A stretch of DNA of 64,000 nucleotides from positions 62,001 to 126,000 of the forward strand of contig NZ_WTWY01000014.1 of NCBI RefSeq assembly GCF_009870825.1, given 5' to 3'. Source of the DNA: Paenibacillus sp. USDA918EY (GTDB taxonomy: Bacteria > Bacillota > Bacilli > Paenibacillales > Paenibacillaceae). Below, piece after piece: positions 8,362-15,409 of the stretch. Numbering within the stretch: position 1 is the stretch's first letter; the number at the start of each line of letters is the position of its first letter. The position numbers and the translations under genes were made by a program. The notes under the pieces were generated by a model. The model ran no database searches. It was not told where the DNA came from and worked only from the letters and a program-made list of their open reading frames with translations.

Positions 8362-8376
8362 TACCAAAAAGTGGTA
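8362..8376. promoter_or_regulatory. Candidate repressor operator O3
   Basis: TACCAAAAAGTGGTA is a perfect 5+5+5 palindrome with the same TACC/GGTA arms but a longer centre than O1 and O2. It is the copy nearest the activator gene, about 80 bases upstream of its start, where the activator promoter should lie. Confidence 0.6.
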
Positions 8377-8454
8377 TGTTAACATCATTATACGAACAAA
8401 AATGCGAACAAGCCACAATTTTTTACTATATTATTAATGAAGGAGTGCATACTT

Positions 8455-8937
8455 ATGGAACAACTTTTGCCGGAACTGGACCGCCGCAAGACGCAAACCG
8501 CGATCGAGGCTTTATTTGAAAAATACCGCATTTATAAAACGATAACATTCGAAGCAAGAGAGGCAAGCATGACGGCGTCCTACACCGAACGGTTCCACGG
8601 CCCGACGAACGTTACGTCCGACCAGACGGCGCAAATCGCCGTTTACAACGTGGACGTGCCTGCGGCCCGCAGGGCGTATTGCGAAACGATCGAATCGGTC
8701 GTCGACCGGCTTGGGGAACGGGAACGGCTAATCATCCGCGAGCGGTACATGAAGCAGGACGATGTGTTCGATTATAAAGTGTACAATTACATTTTGGATC
8801 CGCCGGTCAGCAAGGACACGTATACGAAAATCCGGACCCGGGCGTTTTACAAACTGGCGCTGGCTTTTGCCGATTTGGGACTGCTAAAGCTGGACGGGCT
8901 GCAAAAGCGAAAAGCGGTCGCATGCCATGAAAAATGA
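8455..8937 (+). CDS. ArpU-family late transcriptional regulator of the tail cluster
   Basis: The 160-residue protein contains the segment NVTSDQTAQIAVYNVD and a sigma-region-4-like C-terminal half. The latter reads RLGERERLIIRERYM followed by a VSKDTYTKIRTRAFYKLA helix-turn-helix. This is the pattern of ArpU-type phage late regulators and is functionally similar to Xpf of PBSX, which is needed for late operon transcription. The start at 8455 follows AAGGAG at nine bases; the upstream ATG at 8437 overlaps that site. It is followed by a terminator, so it forms its own transcription unit under the Xre operators. Confidence 0.82.
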   Translation: MEQLLPELDRRKTQTAIEALFEKYRIYKTITFEAREASMTASYTERFHGPTNVTSDQTAQIAVYNVDVPAARRAYCETIESVVDRLGERERLIIRERYMKQDDVFDYKVYNYILDPPVSKDTYTKIRTRAFYKLALAFADLGLLKLDGLQKRKAVACHEK

Positions 8938-8946
8938 TGTTTCGAA

Positions 8947-8979
8947 ACCACTGGAGTTAACTCTCCGGTGGTTTTTTTA
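8947..8979 (+). terminator. Terminator after the ArpU-type regulator
   Basis: ACCACTGGAG and CTCCGGTGGT form a 10-pair stem with one wobble pair and a four-base loop, followed by seven Ts. Confidence 0.85.
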
Positions 8980-8991
8980 TTCGAAAAAATG

Positions 8992-9005
8992 CGAACATAT
9001 ATTCG
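8992..9005 (+). promoter_or_regulatory. LexA-box-like sequence upstream of the tail operon
   Basis: CGAACATATATTCG matches the Gram-positive LexA consensus CGAACRNRYGTTYC at most positions; the main departure is A for G at position 10. It lies just after the regulator's terminator and about 240 bases upstream of the first tail gene. A 13-base sequence AAAAATGCGAACA just upstream of and overlapping it (8985-8997) also occurs upstream of the ArpU gene (8398-8410). SOS control is an inference. Confidence 0.4.
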
Positions 9006-9136
9006 TGCTTTTTTCATCCGACAATGCGACTGAATCCGTCCGATTCCCCGTCAGCGCATCCGTTTGAAGGAGGTAAGATAGTATCATCGGAAATGAAATC
9101 AAGAGAACAACCGAAGACAAAAACTGTCGAAGTACG

Positions 9137-9162
9137 AACCGGCCCAAGCGGCCGGTTTTTTC
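9137..9162 (+). terminator. Terminator at the head of the tail operon
   Basis: AACCGGCC (9137-9144) and GGCCGGTT (9150-9157) form a perfect 8-pair stem with a five-base loop and a T-run. It stands between the ArpU-type regulator and the first tail gene. Transcription must therefore start downstream of it or pass through it by antitermination. Confidence 0.85.
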
Positions 9163-9227
9163 GTGGGCGGCCATCTTCTCTTGGATCATTTCCGGTGCGA
9201 AATAGCTGGCAGAAAGGAGGAGCCGCA

Positions 9228-9290
9228 ATGCAAAAGCAAGCTGGACTTGCAAACATCGACAGCCTAACGGTGCGGCAGCCCCCGGTATGA
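9228..9290 (+). CDS. Possible 20-residue leader peptide coupled to the first tail gene
   Basis: A strong AAAGGAGG site six to eight bases upstream precedes ATG 9228, which opens a 20-codon frame (MQKQAGLANID...). Its TGA overlaps the ATG of the next gene in the arrangement ATGA. The next gene has no ribosome binding site of its own, so translation probably begins here and is passed on by coupling. No homology is recognised. Confidence 0.5.
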   Translation: MQKQAGLANIDSLTVRQPPV

Positions 9291-10126
9291 GGGCGGCACT
9301 CAAGCAGGCGATTGCGGAGATTGTCCCGCTGCTGAAAGATCGGCTGTACGACGTGCAGCCTCCGGCGGACGGAGCCGCGGAGCCGTGCGGCGTGATCGCT
9401 TTTGGCGAAGAGATCTGGAAATCGGCCTGGGCGGGATACCGGCAGGTGGTTCGGCTGAAGCTCTATGCCGGCGATGCCGGCCTGGATCAAGCGGACCAGT
9501 GGGCGGAGTCGCTTGTTCATGGACTGCACCGCAAACGCGTGGCGCATCCCGACGAAACGCCGTTTACGCTCTATTTTCTCGGGGCAAGGGAAGCCGAGAG
9601 GCTGGAGCCTGCGACAGGCAAAGCGGTACGAACGCTGCGTTTTGCCGTGTACGTTCCGGAAGAAGGATCGAGCGGTTCGGATCCCGGCACGGATGAATGG
9701 TTAAGCGCGTTGGCGGGATGGACCGGGAAGCTGTTGGGCGGACCTTGGACGGTATACCGGACGGCATGGCCGCCCGGGCCGGATGACCAAGCCGTGCTGT
9801 GGCGGATGGCCGGTTGCGAGACGAAAATGGCGGGAGCTTCGCTTTACGAGGTTCGCAAACATTTCGTAGGGCATATCACGGCGCCCAATCCGGACGATGA
9901 ACAACGCGCGGTCGTGTCGATCGTGGAAGGTCTGGGAACCCAGGTGCAGCTGCCCATTAGCACCGACCAGCGCAGATACATGTCCGTGACGGAAGCATCG
10001 GCCGATTTGAACGCGGATGCTTTTTTGGACGGGCAGGTGAAGCTGACGCTGGTGCAGCGGCGGATGCGGCCGGCCGAGGAGGCGGCGCTCATCCGCAGGG
10101 TAGAAATTCATCCGATGTTGAAATGA
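9287..10126 (+). CDS. Tail completion protein, apparently two tail-terminator-like domains in tandem
   Basis: This 279-residue protein is the first structural gene of the cluster, placed where PBSX has its small tail-completion genes before the sheath. Two similar halves can be seen. Residues 1-125 run from an N-terminal helix through a strand-rich region to LRFAVYV. Residues ~135-270 run from WLSALAGW through ASLYEVRKHFVGHI to VKLTLVQRR. Both resemble the layout of small tail-terminator or minor capsid-tail joining proteins. The duplication is my reading and not a database result. It probably caps the head-proximal end of the tail tube. Confidence 0.6.
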   Translation: MRAALKQAIAEIVPLLKDRLYDVQPPADGAAEPCGVIAFGEEIWKSAWAGYRQVVRLKLYAGDAGLDQADQWAESLVHGLHRKRVAHPDETPFTLYFLGAREAERLEPATGKAVRTLRFAVYVPEEGSSGSDPGTDEWLSALAGWTGKLLGGPWTVYRTAWPPGPDDQAVLWRMAGCETKMAGASLYEVRKHFVGHITAPNPDDEQRAVVSIVEGLGTQVQLPISTDQRRYMSVTEASADLNADAFLDGQVKLTLVQRRMRPAEEAALIRRVEIHPMLK

Positions 10127-10138
10127 GGTGTTTTGCAA

Positions 10139-10345
10139 ATGGCTGTTAAAAAGACGGCACAAACCGGAAGCGCCGATGGCGCGCCGCGTTACAAGGTTTC
10201 GGAGCTTGCGGCCCGCGCCGAAGATTTGTTTGACGTGAAGGAAGAAGTTATGGCGGGCGCCTTTTACGGTGAAAAGGACAAAACGTTTACGGTAGCGGAA
10301 GCAAAAGCAAAAATCGAACAATTCATGAAAGCGAAGGTGGATTAA
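10139..10345 (+). CDS. Small phage-tail-cluster protein of unknown function
   Basis: The 68-residue protein has a basic head and a predicted helical body (YKVSELAARAEDLFDVKEEVMAGAFYG, then FTVAEAKAKIEQFMK). Small proteins of this shape often precede the sheath gene in PBSX-like tail modules. ATG 10139 follows GAGGTG at eight bases; a TTG six bases upstream is less likely. The sheath gene begins three bases after its stop. Confidence 0.65.
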   Translation: MAVKKTAQTGSADGAPRYKVSELAARAEDLFDVKEEVMAGAFYGEKDKTFTVAEAKAKIEQFMKAKVD

Positions 10346-10347
10346 TT

Positions 10348-11814
10348 ATGGCAGGCGGAACATGGGAGAACACGAATAAACCGGTATTGCCGGGACTTTA
10401 TATGAATTTCAAGGCGGCGGCCGCTTCGGCGATCCAAGGCGGCTCCCGCGGCACGGTGCTTGTGCCGGTAAAAGCGAACTGGGGACCGGTGCGCGAATTT
10501 GTGGAAATCGGAAGCGAAACGGCCATTGGGCAAGTGTATTCGACGGACGCCGTTGACGGCGCGACGGCTTATCCGGCGCTGTATCTTGCGCTGCTTGGCG
10601 GGCCGAAAAAGCTGGTTGCGTACCGTCTCGCCGACGATACGGCGGCGCAGGCAAGCCTGACGCTGCAAAACGCGGATGCGACGCCGCAGGACGTGCTGCA
10701 GCTGCAGGCCAAATATCCGGGAAGCCGCGGCAACGGTTTTACCGTAACGGTGCAGCCTGCGCTCGGCGAGCCTAACGCGAAGGAGCTTCGCCTGTACGAG
10801 GGCGCCAAACTGCTTGGCACCTATAAAGGAGCCGACGGCACGGCGGCTTCGATCGCCGAACAAATCAACAAGGACGGCGGCAACGTCTGGGTAACGGCCA
10901 AAGTGGTCGGACAAGGCGGAACGCCTGCCGACATCAGCGGCGCAGCCTTTACGGGAGGCGCAAGCGGCAACGGCAAGCTGACGAACGCCGATTACATCGC
11001 CGTGCAGGAAGCGGCGGAAGGCCAGGATTTCGACGTGCTGGCGCTCGACTACGCCGCCGATATGGCCTTGCTGCAAAGCTTCGCGGCCTGGATCAAACGG
11101 ATGCGCCGCGAAGGCCGAGGCATCGTGGCCGTATTCGGCGGATCGGCTGCGGATGATACGGCCAAAGATGCCGTCAAGCTGGCTGCGTCCCGTTCGCTGG
11201 CGCTCAATCACGAAGGCATCATCAATGTCGGCACTGGCGTGCGCCTCGCCGGCACCGACTACAGCTCCGCGCAGACGGCGGCTTACGTTGCGGGCCTCAT
11301 TGCCGGACAGCGGCTGAACCAGTCCGCGACGTATGCGGTGACGCCGTTTGAAGACGTGACCCGCCGCTGGACCCGCTCCGAGCAGGAGGAAGCGGTGAAA
11401 AACGGCGTGTTCCTGCTCTTTTTCGACGGCCGTCAGGTCAAAGCGCTGCGCGGGATCAACAGCTTGGTGACCCCTGCGGAAGGCCAGAACAACGCCTGGA
11501 AAAAAATCCGCTCCATTCGCGTCATGGATGCGATTAACGCCGATCTTCAGCGCGCCGCGGAGCAGTCGTATATCGGCAAAGTGAACAACACCGAGGAAGG
11601 CCGTCTGGCGCTGATCGGCGCCGTGAAGGAATATTTGGCCCAGTTGTCCTTAAGCAGCGTCATTGAGCCAAACGGCTACGACGTCATTTTGGACCCTGCT
11701 TACTACGGCGACAGCGCCGTCAGCAAACCGGAGCCGGATCAGGTGTTTCTGCAGTGGAACGTAAAGCTGACCGACGTAATGGAGCAGCTCTTCGGAACGT
11801 TTTACGTGCAGTAA
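10348..11814 (+). CDS. xkdK: Contractile tail sheath protein (XkdK-like)
   Basis: The 488-residue protein begins MAGGTWENTNKPVLPGLYMNF, the characteristic start of XkdK/YqbK sheath proteins. Conserved segments include GTVLVPVKANWGP near the N-terminus and DVTRRWTRSEQEEAV and GINSLVT towards the C-terminus. The sheath surrounds the tube and contracts to drive it through the target envelope. Its presence makes the tail myovirus-like (R-type) rather than flexible. The gene is the largest of the early tail genes and is followed by an 87-base gap before the tube gene. Confidence 0.95.
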   Translation: MAGGTWENTNKPVLPGLYMNFKAAAASAIQGGSRGTVLVPVKANWGPVREFVEIGSETAIGQVYSTDAVDGATAYPALYLALLGGPKKLVAYRLADDTAAQASLTLQNADATPQDVLQLQAKYPGSRGNGFTVTVQPALGEPNAKELRLYEGAKLLGTYKGADGTAASIAEQINKDGGNVWVTAKVVGQGGTPADISGAAFTGGASGNGKLTNADYIAVQEAAEGQDFDVLALDYAADMALLQSFAAWIKRMRREGRGIVAVFGGSAADDTAKDAVKLAASRSLALNHEGIINVGTGVRLAGTDYSSAQTAAYVAGLIAGQRLNQSATYAVTPFEDVTRRWTRSEQEEAVKNGVFLLFFDGRQVKALRGINSLVTPAEGQNNAWKKIRSIRVMDAINADLQRAAEQSYIGKVNNTEEGRLALIGAVKEYLAQLSLSSVIEPNGYDVILDPAYYGDSAVSKPEPDQVFLQWNVKLTDVMEQLFGTFYVQ

Positions 11815-11901
11815 GGATTTTTTCAAAAATGCCGGCTGAACGATTCAGCCTGCTTAAACCATCATCTCATGAACATTTAAATATCAAGGAGGAAAAAAAC
11901 T

Positions 11902-12309
11902 ATGTTGGATGCTTCGAGAGTCATTATGGGGACGTACGGCCAGGCCTATATCGATGGGGTGTGGCAGACGCATATTAACAAGCTGGAAGCGAGCGTCGAG
12001 ATCGAAAAGAAGGAGCTGAACCTGGTCGGCCGGGACTGGAAAGTGCATAAAAACGGCGCCAAAAAAGGCAGCGGCACGATGAGCGGCTACAAAGTCACGT
12101 CGGATATGATCCAACGCGGCTTCTCCAAGTTCGACATCATTTCCAAGCTCGACGATCCGGAATCTTTCGGCCATGAGCGCGTGCGCCTGATCAACTGCAT
12201 GCCGGACAAAATCCAGCTCGCCAACTGGTCGGCCGGCGAAGAGGTACAGGAAGAGACGCCATTTACGTTCGAAGGTTATGAGTTGGTAGACCCGATCGTC
12301 GGCAACTAA
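11902..12309 (+). CDS. xkdM: Tail tube protein (XkdM-like)
   Basis: The 135-residue protein contains MGTYGQAYIDG, a lysine-rich central segment (VGRDWKVHKNGAKKGSGTMSGYKVT) and FTFEGYEL near the end, as in XkdM/YqbM proteins. It forms the inner tube of the contractile tail. AAGGAGG lies upstream of the ATG at normal spacing. Placement directly after the sheath gene is the standard order. Confidence 0.93.
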   Translation: MLDASRVIMGTYGQAYIDGVWQTHINKLEASVEIEKKELNLVGRDWKVHKNGAKKGSGTMSGYKVTSDMIQRGFSKFDIISKLDDPESFGHERVRLINCMPDKIQLANWSAGEEVQEETPFTFEGYELVDPIVGN

Positions 12310-12344
12310 GGCATTTTACATTTTGGGATAAAGGAGAATGAAGC

Positions 12345-12779
12345 ATGAGCGTGCATGAACAGATGACGGAAGAGCAAATTTTGGACAGCCTGTTTGAGGC
12401 TGCGGAAAAATTGCCGGAAGCGACCGTCCGCATCAAACGTTTGGATATGAAAATCGTGCTGCACGGACTGACCTCCAGCAAAGTGGACAGCATCCGCGAG
12501 CGCTGCATGATCCGCCGTACCGTGAAAGGTTCGGTGGAAGAAAAGGTGGACAGCGAGACGTTTAACGCCTTGCTTATCGCGGAAGCGACCGGAAAGCTGG
12601 AAGTGAAAGGCTTGTCCCTGAGCGGCTGGGGCGATCCGCGGATTACGAGCCGCATGAAGCTGTCCGGCGGGGAGCAGGCGGTGCGCCGCATGCTGCTGGC
12701 AGGCGAACTGGACGCCGTCGGCGACAAAGTGCTGGAGCTGTCCGGCTTCGGGGTCGACATCGATGACCTAAAAAACTGA
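12345..12779 (+). CDS. xkdN: Tail assembly chaperone, short form (XkdN-like)
   Basis: The 144-residue protein has a predicted mixed helical fold (ILDSLFEAAEKLPEATVRIKRLDMKIVLHGLTSSKV) and lies between tube and tape measure, the invariable place of tail assembly chaperones. These proteins coat the tape measure during tail assembly and are not part of the finished particle. The last codons read CTA AAA AAC TGA, which forms a -1 slippery site immediately before the stop. A second, longer product is therefore expected (see the entry at 12776). Confidence 0.9.
   Translation: MSVHEQMTEEQILDSLFEAAEKLPEATVRIKRLDMKIVLHGLTSSKVDSIRERCMIRRTVKGSVEEKVDSETFNALLIAEATGKLEVKGLSLSGWGDPRITSRMKLSGGEQAVRRMLLAGELDAVGDKVLELSGFGVDIDDLKN
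12770..12776 (+). promoter_or_regulatory. -1 programmed ribosomal frameshift site in the tail chaperone gene
   Basis: A AAA AAC in the zero frame is a classical -1 slippery heptamer and is followed at once by the TGA stop of the short form. Eight bases downstream, CTCCGGG (12784-12790) can pair with CCCGGAG (12839-12845), a possible stimulatory structure with a large loop. Conserved -1 shifts between overlapping chaperone frames (gpG/gpGT type) are well known in tailed phages. Confidence 0.8.
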
Positions 12780-12940
12780 TCCACTCCGGGGGAATGACGA
12801 CGATGCTGTATCATCTGTGGGTACGGCATCACCTTCGTCCCGGAGATTTTTGGCGGCTGCCGCGCGGCGAACGCCTGCTTCTGATCGCTTTTGCCGAAGA
12901 AGAGATGGACCGCCTGGCAGCTCAAATTTTGGACCGATGA
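12776..12940 (+). CDS. Frameshift extension of the tail assembly chaperone (T domain)
   Basis: In the -1 frame the sequence is open from the slip site to TGA 12938-12940. It adds 54 residues (LIHSGGMTTMLYHLWVRHHL... AQILDR) to give a product of about 198 residues. The extension contains the segment FWRLPRGERLLLIAFAEEEMDR, and a short Leu/Phe-rich helical domain of this kind is typical of the T region of phage chaperones, which binds the tape measure. Independent initiation at ATG 12794 or 12803 is possible, but the GGGGGA segment is poorly placed for the first. Readout by frameshifting fits better. Confidence 0.75.
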   Translation: MIHSGGMTTMLYHLWVRHHLRPGDFWRLPRGERLLLIAFAEEEMDRLAAQILDR

Positions 12941-12955
12941 GGAGGTGACAAATGT

Positions 12956-14698
12956 ATGGCTGAAACGATGAATTACCGGATGAACCTGGTTATCGACCCG
13001 AAAAACGTTATCAAGGCGAACCGCGAGCTGCGCGCCATGGAGCGTTACTTCGAGCGCATCCAAGGACGTGTGCTGCGCATCGGCCGCACCCGCATGGCGC
13101 CGGAGATCGTGTTGAAGGACCGGGCCTCGAAGGGGCTGGACAACTTGCTGCGCAAGCTGCAGCGGGTGCGGTCGGAGGTGATTAATGCTTCGGGGACGGT
13201 GACGTTGAGGGTTGAGCAACAAGGGGTAAGGAAAGCTGACACTTCAAAACAGTCCCGGGTGGAATCTTCCAAGTTAGCAGTGAAAAGCTCAAAAAAGTTT
13301 CTTCAGACGGATACATCAAAACTGGTGGAGAAAGACACATCGAAACTGACCCAGACAGATACGTCCAGTCAGGTTCAGATGGATACCTCCACGTTGGTTA
13401 AGACGCTTGAAGATAACACGAACGCTGTCAATGGGCTGACCAATGCTATAGGGAATTTGCAGTTTGGTGTGGCAGCCCAGCCGGAAAAAAAGCCGAGATC
13501 CATATGGGACCAAATAAAAGACGGTTTTTCCGTGGCTAAATCTATTGGCGGTGGTGTAAAGAGCGCAACGGAGATACCAGGCAAATTCAAAAAGATTGGG
13601 GAAGCTTTAGAGGGAAAAGATCTATCAACGGGAAAACTGCCAGAGGGGCAGCCATTTTCAAAGGGAAAACGAATATGGAATACCGTCGGTGCAACAGGGG
13701 ATTTATTTGGAACCATTGGTTCGGCCGGAGAATCGCTTATGGGCGGAATGGAGGGCTTTTTCAATCTTGGAAAAGAGGTCATTGGAGACACAACCTCTTC
13801 AGCTACCTCAATCATAAACCCTAAAGGAGGTCCAGCTTCCTCAGCTGCCTCAATTATAAGCCCTAAGGCTATAGGTTCAGCTGCCGAAACCGCAGGAAAA
13901 AGTGTTCTTGGTGGTGCTTCAAGCGGGCTTTTGAAAGGTGGAATGAAAAAGCTGCTTGGACCGCTCGGATTCGCGGTCGATGCGATGTCGATCACTACAG
14001 CCAAACCAGGGAAAGAGCGGGCCGAAGCGATTGGATCTGCCGCCGGTGGAACTATAGGCTCCATACTTGGTGGCGCTGTGGGAAGTTTGATTCCTATTCC
14101 AGGTGTAGGTACTATATTGGGGTCTACGGTTGGGGGGGCGGTTGGAGATTTCGTCGGCGGAAAAATTGGAGGATTTGTGTCGGACTCTATCCCAAAAGTA
14201 AAGGACTGGTTCTCCAACACTTTTTCATTCGGTAAAAAGAAGAAACCCAAAGAGGAGGATGTCGCCCAAAAGCCTGCAGTTATCTCAGGTCCTTCTATTC
14301 CGCAAAAACAACCGGTACCGGTTTCAACTTCGATTATGTACGGGGCAGCTTTGTCAGCATCTGCAGGAGCGCTTCCGATGGCCAGACCGAATGTTCCTGG
14401 TCCGGGACCGCGGATGCAGTCTGCAGTATCAAGTAATGCCGCAGCGGTCACCAGCAAAGTTCCGCAAGTCGTTCAAATCAGTCCAGAGCAAATGACCGAG
14501 TTATCCGGGTTCCTGCGCGACTTCAAAACCGAAACAACGACCCAATACAACCTGCCGCCCGGCGCCGTACAGGTTACAGTTCACGAGGAATACCCGGTCG
14601 ACGTCGAAGGCATTATCCAGCAAGTCGGCCAGCGTTTGCGGGCGGAATTCGCGAAGGCGACGCAAAATCGAAAACCGCAGTCTATGGCGCTTGCTTAA
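12956..14698 (+). CDS. xkdO: Tail tape measure protein, short (XkdO position)
   Basis: The 580-residue protein starts with a helical head (ELRAMERYFERIQGR). A degenerate repeat built on DTSKL/DTSS follows at about residues 97-145. A long Gly/Ser-rich central region then leads to hydrophobic stretches near residues 360-400 (GGTIGSILGGAVGSLIPIPGVG). Tape measures set tail length at roughly 0.15 nm per residue, which predicts a tail of about 85-90 nm, much shorter than PBSX (XkdO over 1300 residues). The centre of the gene (about 13.2-14.5 kb) is visibly less GC-rich than both ends, suggesting replacement or deletion of the middle. GGAGGTG lies eight bases before ATG 12956. Confidence 0.85.
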   Translation: MAETMNYRMNLVIDPKNVIKANRELRAMERYFERIQGRVLRIGRTRMAPEIVLKDRASKGLDNLLRKLQRVRSEVINASGTVTLRVEQQGVRKADTSKQSRVESSKLAVKSSKKFLQTDTSKLVEKDTSKLTQTDTSSQVQMDTSTLVKTLEDNTNAVNGLTNAIGNLQFGVAAQPEKKPRSIWDQIKDGFSVAKSIGGGVKSATEIPGKFKKIGEALEGKDLSTGKLPEGQPFSKGKRIWNTVGATGDLFGTIGSAGESLMGGMEGFFNLGKEVIGDTTSSATSIINPKGGPASSAASIISPKAIGSAAETAGKSVLGGASSGLLKGGMKKLLGPLGFAVDAMSITTAKPGKERAEAIGSAAGGTIGSILGGAVGSLIPIPGVGTILGSTVGGAVGDFVGGKIGGFVSDSIPKVKDWFSNTFSFGKKKKPKEEDVAQKPAVISGPSIPQKQPVPVSTSIMYGAALSASAGALPMARPNVPGPGPRMQSAVSSNAAAVTSKVPQVVQISPEQMTELSGFLRDFKTETTTQYNLPPGAVQVTVHEEYPVDVEGIIQQVGQRLRAEFAKATQNRKPQSMALA

Positions 14699-14758
14699 AG
14701 CGAAGTTGCAGGGGGGCACACCGGTTAATTTTTTGCTGAAAGGAGGAAGGCGGAAGCA

Positions 14759-15409
14759 ATGGAATTTTTGCTGAGGGACGGCAAAGGGAAAGATTTTCTA
14801 TTTCCGGTCAATCCGGAAGAGGTTACGATCTCAAGGCAAAAGGGTCTGGATACGGTGAATATTTTGTCATCCGGGGAATTTGATTTTCCGCAGGGAGATA
14901 AGGTGAAGGAGATTTCCTTCGCCTCTTTTTTTCCTAAAACATTCGATGAATCCTTTTGCCGAGGAAGCGAAGCCGATCTGCCTGATCCGCAGACGGCGAT
15001 GAATAAGCTAAATGAATTTTTGGCGTTAAAGACGCCATTGCGTTTTATTATTTCGGAAACAGCCGTGAATGTGCCGGTATTTGTGGCTTCGCATAATTCT
15101 ACGTTTCGCGGTGGGGAACCCGGGGACGTATATTTTGACATTACGCTCCGGACCTGGAGGGAACTGAAGGTGGCGAAAACGGCCGGCGGCAGCCAGGGAA
15201 AGACAGCCACGGTTAACAAAAAGCCGCGCGTCGATCTGAAAGAAAAAAGCAAAACCTACGTCGTCAAACCGGGAGATTCCCTATCCAAAATCGCGAAACT
15301 GGAGCTTGGGAACAGCTCGGCATGGAACAAGATCTATCAGCTGAACAAAAAGGTTATCGGCAGTAACCCGAATGCGATCAAACCCGGACAGAAGCTGGTG
15401 CTGCCATGA
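14759..15409 (+). CDS. xkdP: Baseplate hub protein with C-terminal LysM domain (XkdP-like)
   Basis: The 216-residue protein starts MEFLLRDGKGKDFLFPVNPEEV, the XkdP-type N-terminal domain. It ends in a LysM domain (residues ~170-216: TYVVKPGDSLSKIAKLELGN ... IKPGQKLVLP). LysM binds glycan chains, so the protein probably links the tube tip or tape measure complex to the baseplate, as in PBSX-type tails and other contractile injection systems. Its ATGA stop/start overlap with the next gene indicates coupled translation. Confidence 0.9.
   Translation: MEFLLRDGKGKDFLFPVNPEEVTISRQKGLDTVNILSSGEFDFPQGDKVKEISFASFFPKTFDESFCRGSEADLPDPQTAMNKLNEFLALKTPLRFIISETAVNVPVFVASHNSTFRGGEPGDVYFDITLRTWRELKVAKTAGGSQGKTATVNKKPRVDLKEKSKTYVVKPGDSLSKIAKLELGNSSAWNKIYQLNKKVIGSNPNAIKPGQKLVLP

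Noticed and set aside
13375..14457. A 360-codon minus-strand frame within the tape measure gene
   Set aside because: Antisense to the tape measure, Pro/Ser-rich translation reflecting Gly/Ser codons on the other strand, and no ribosome binding site.
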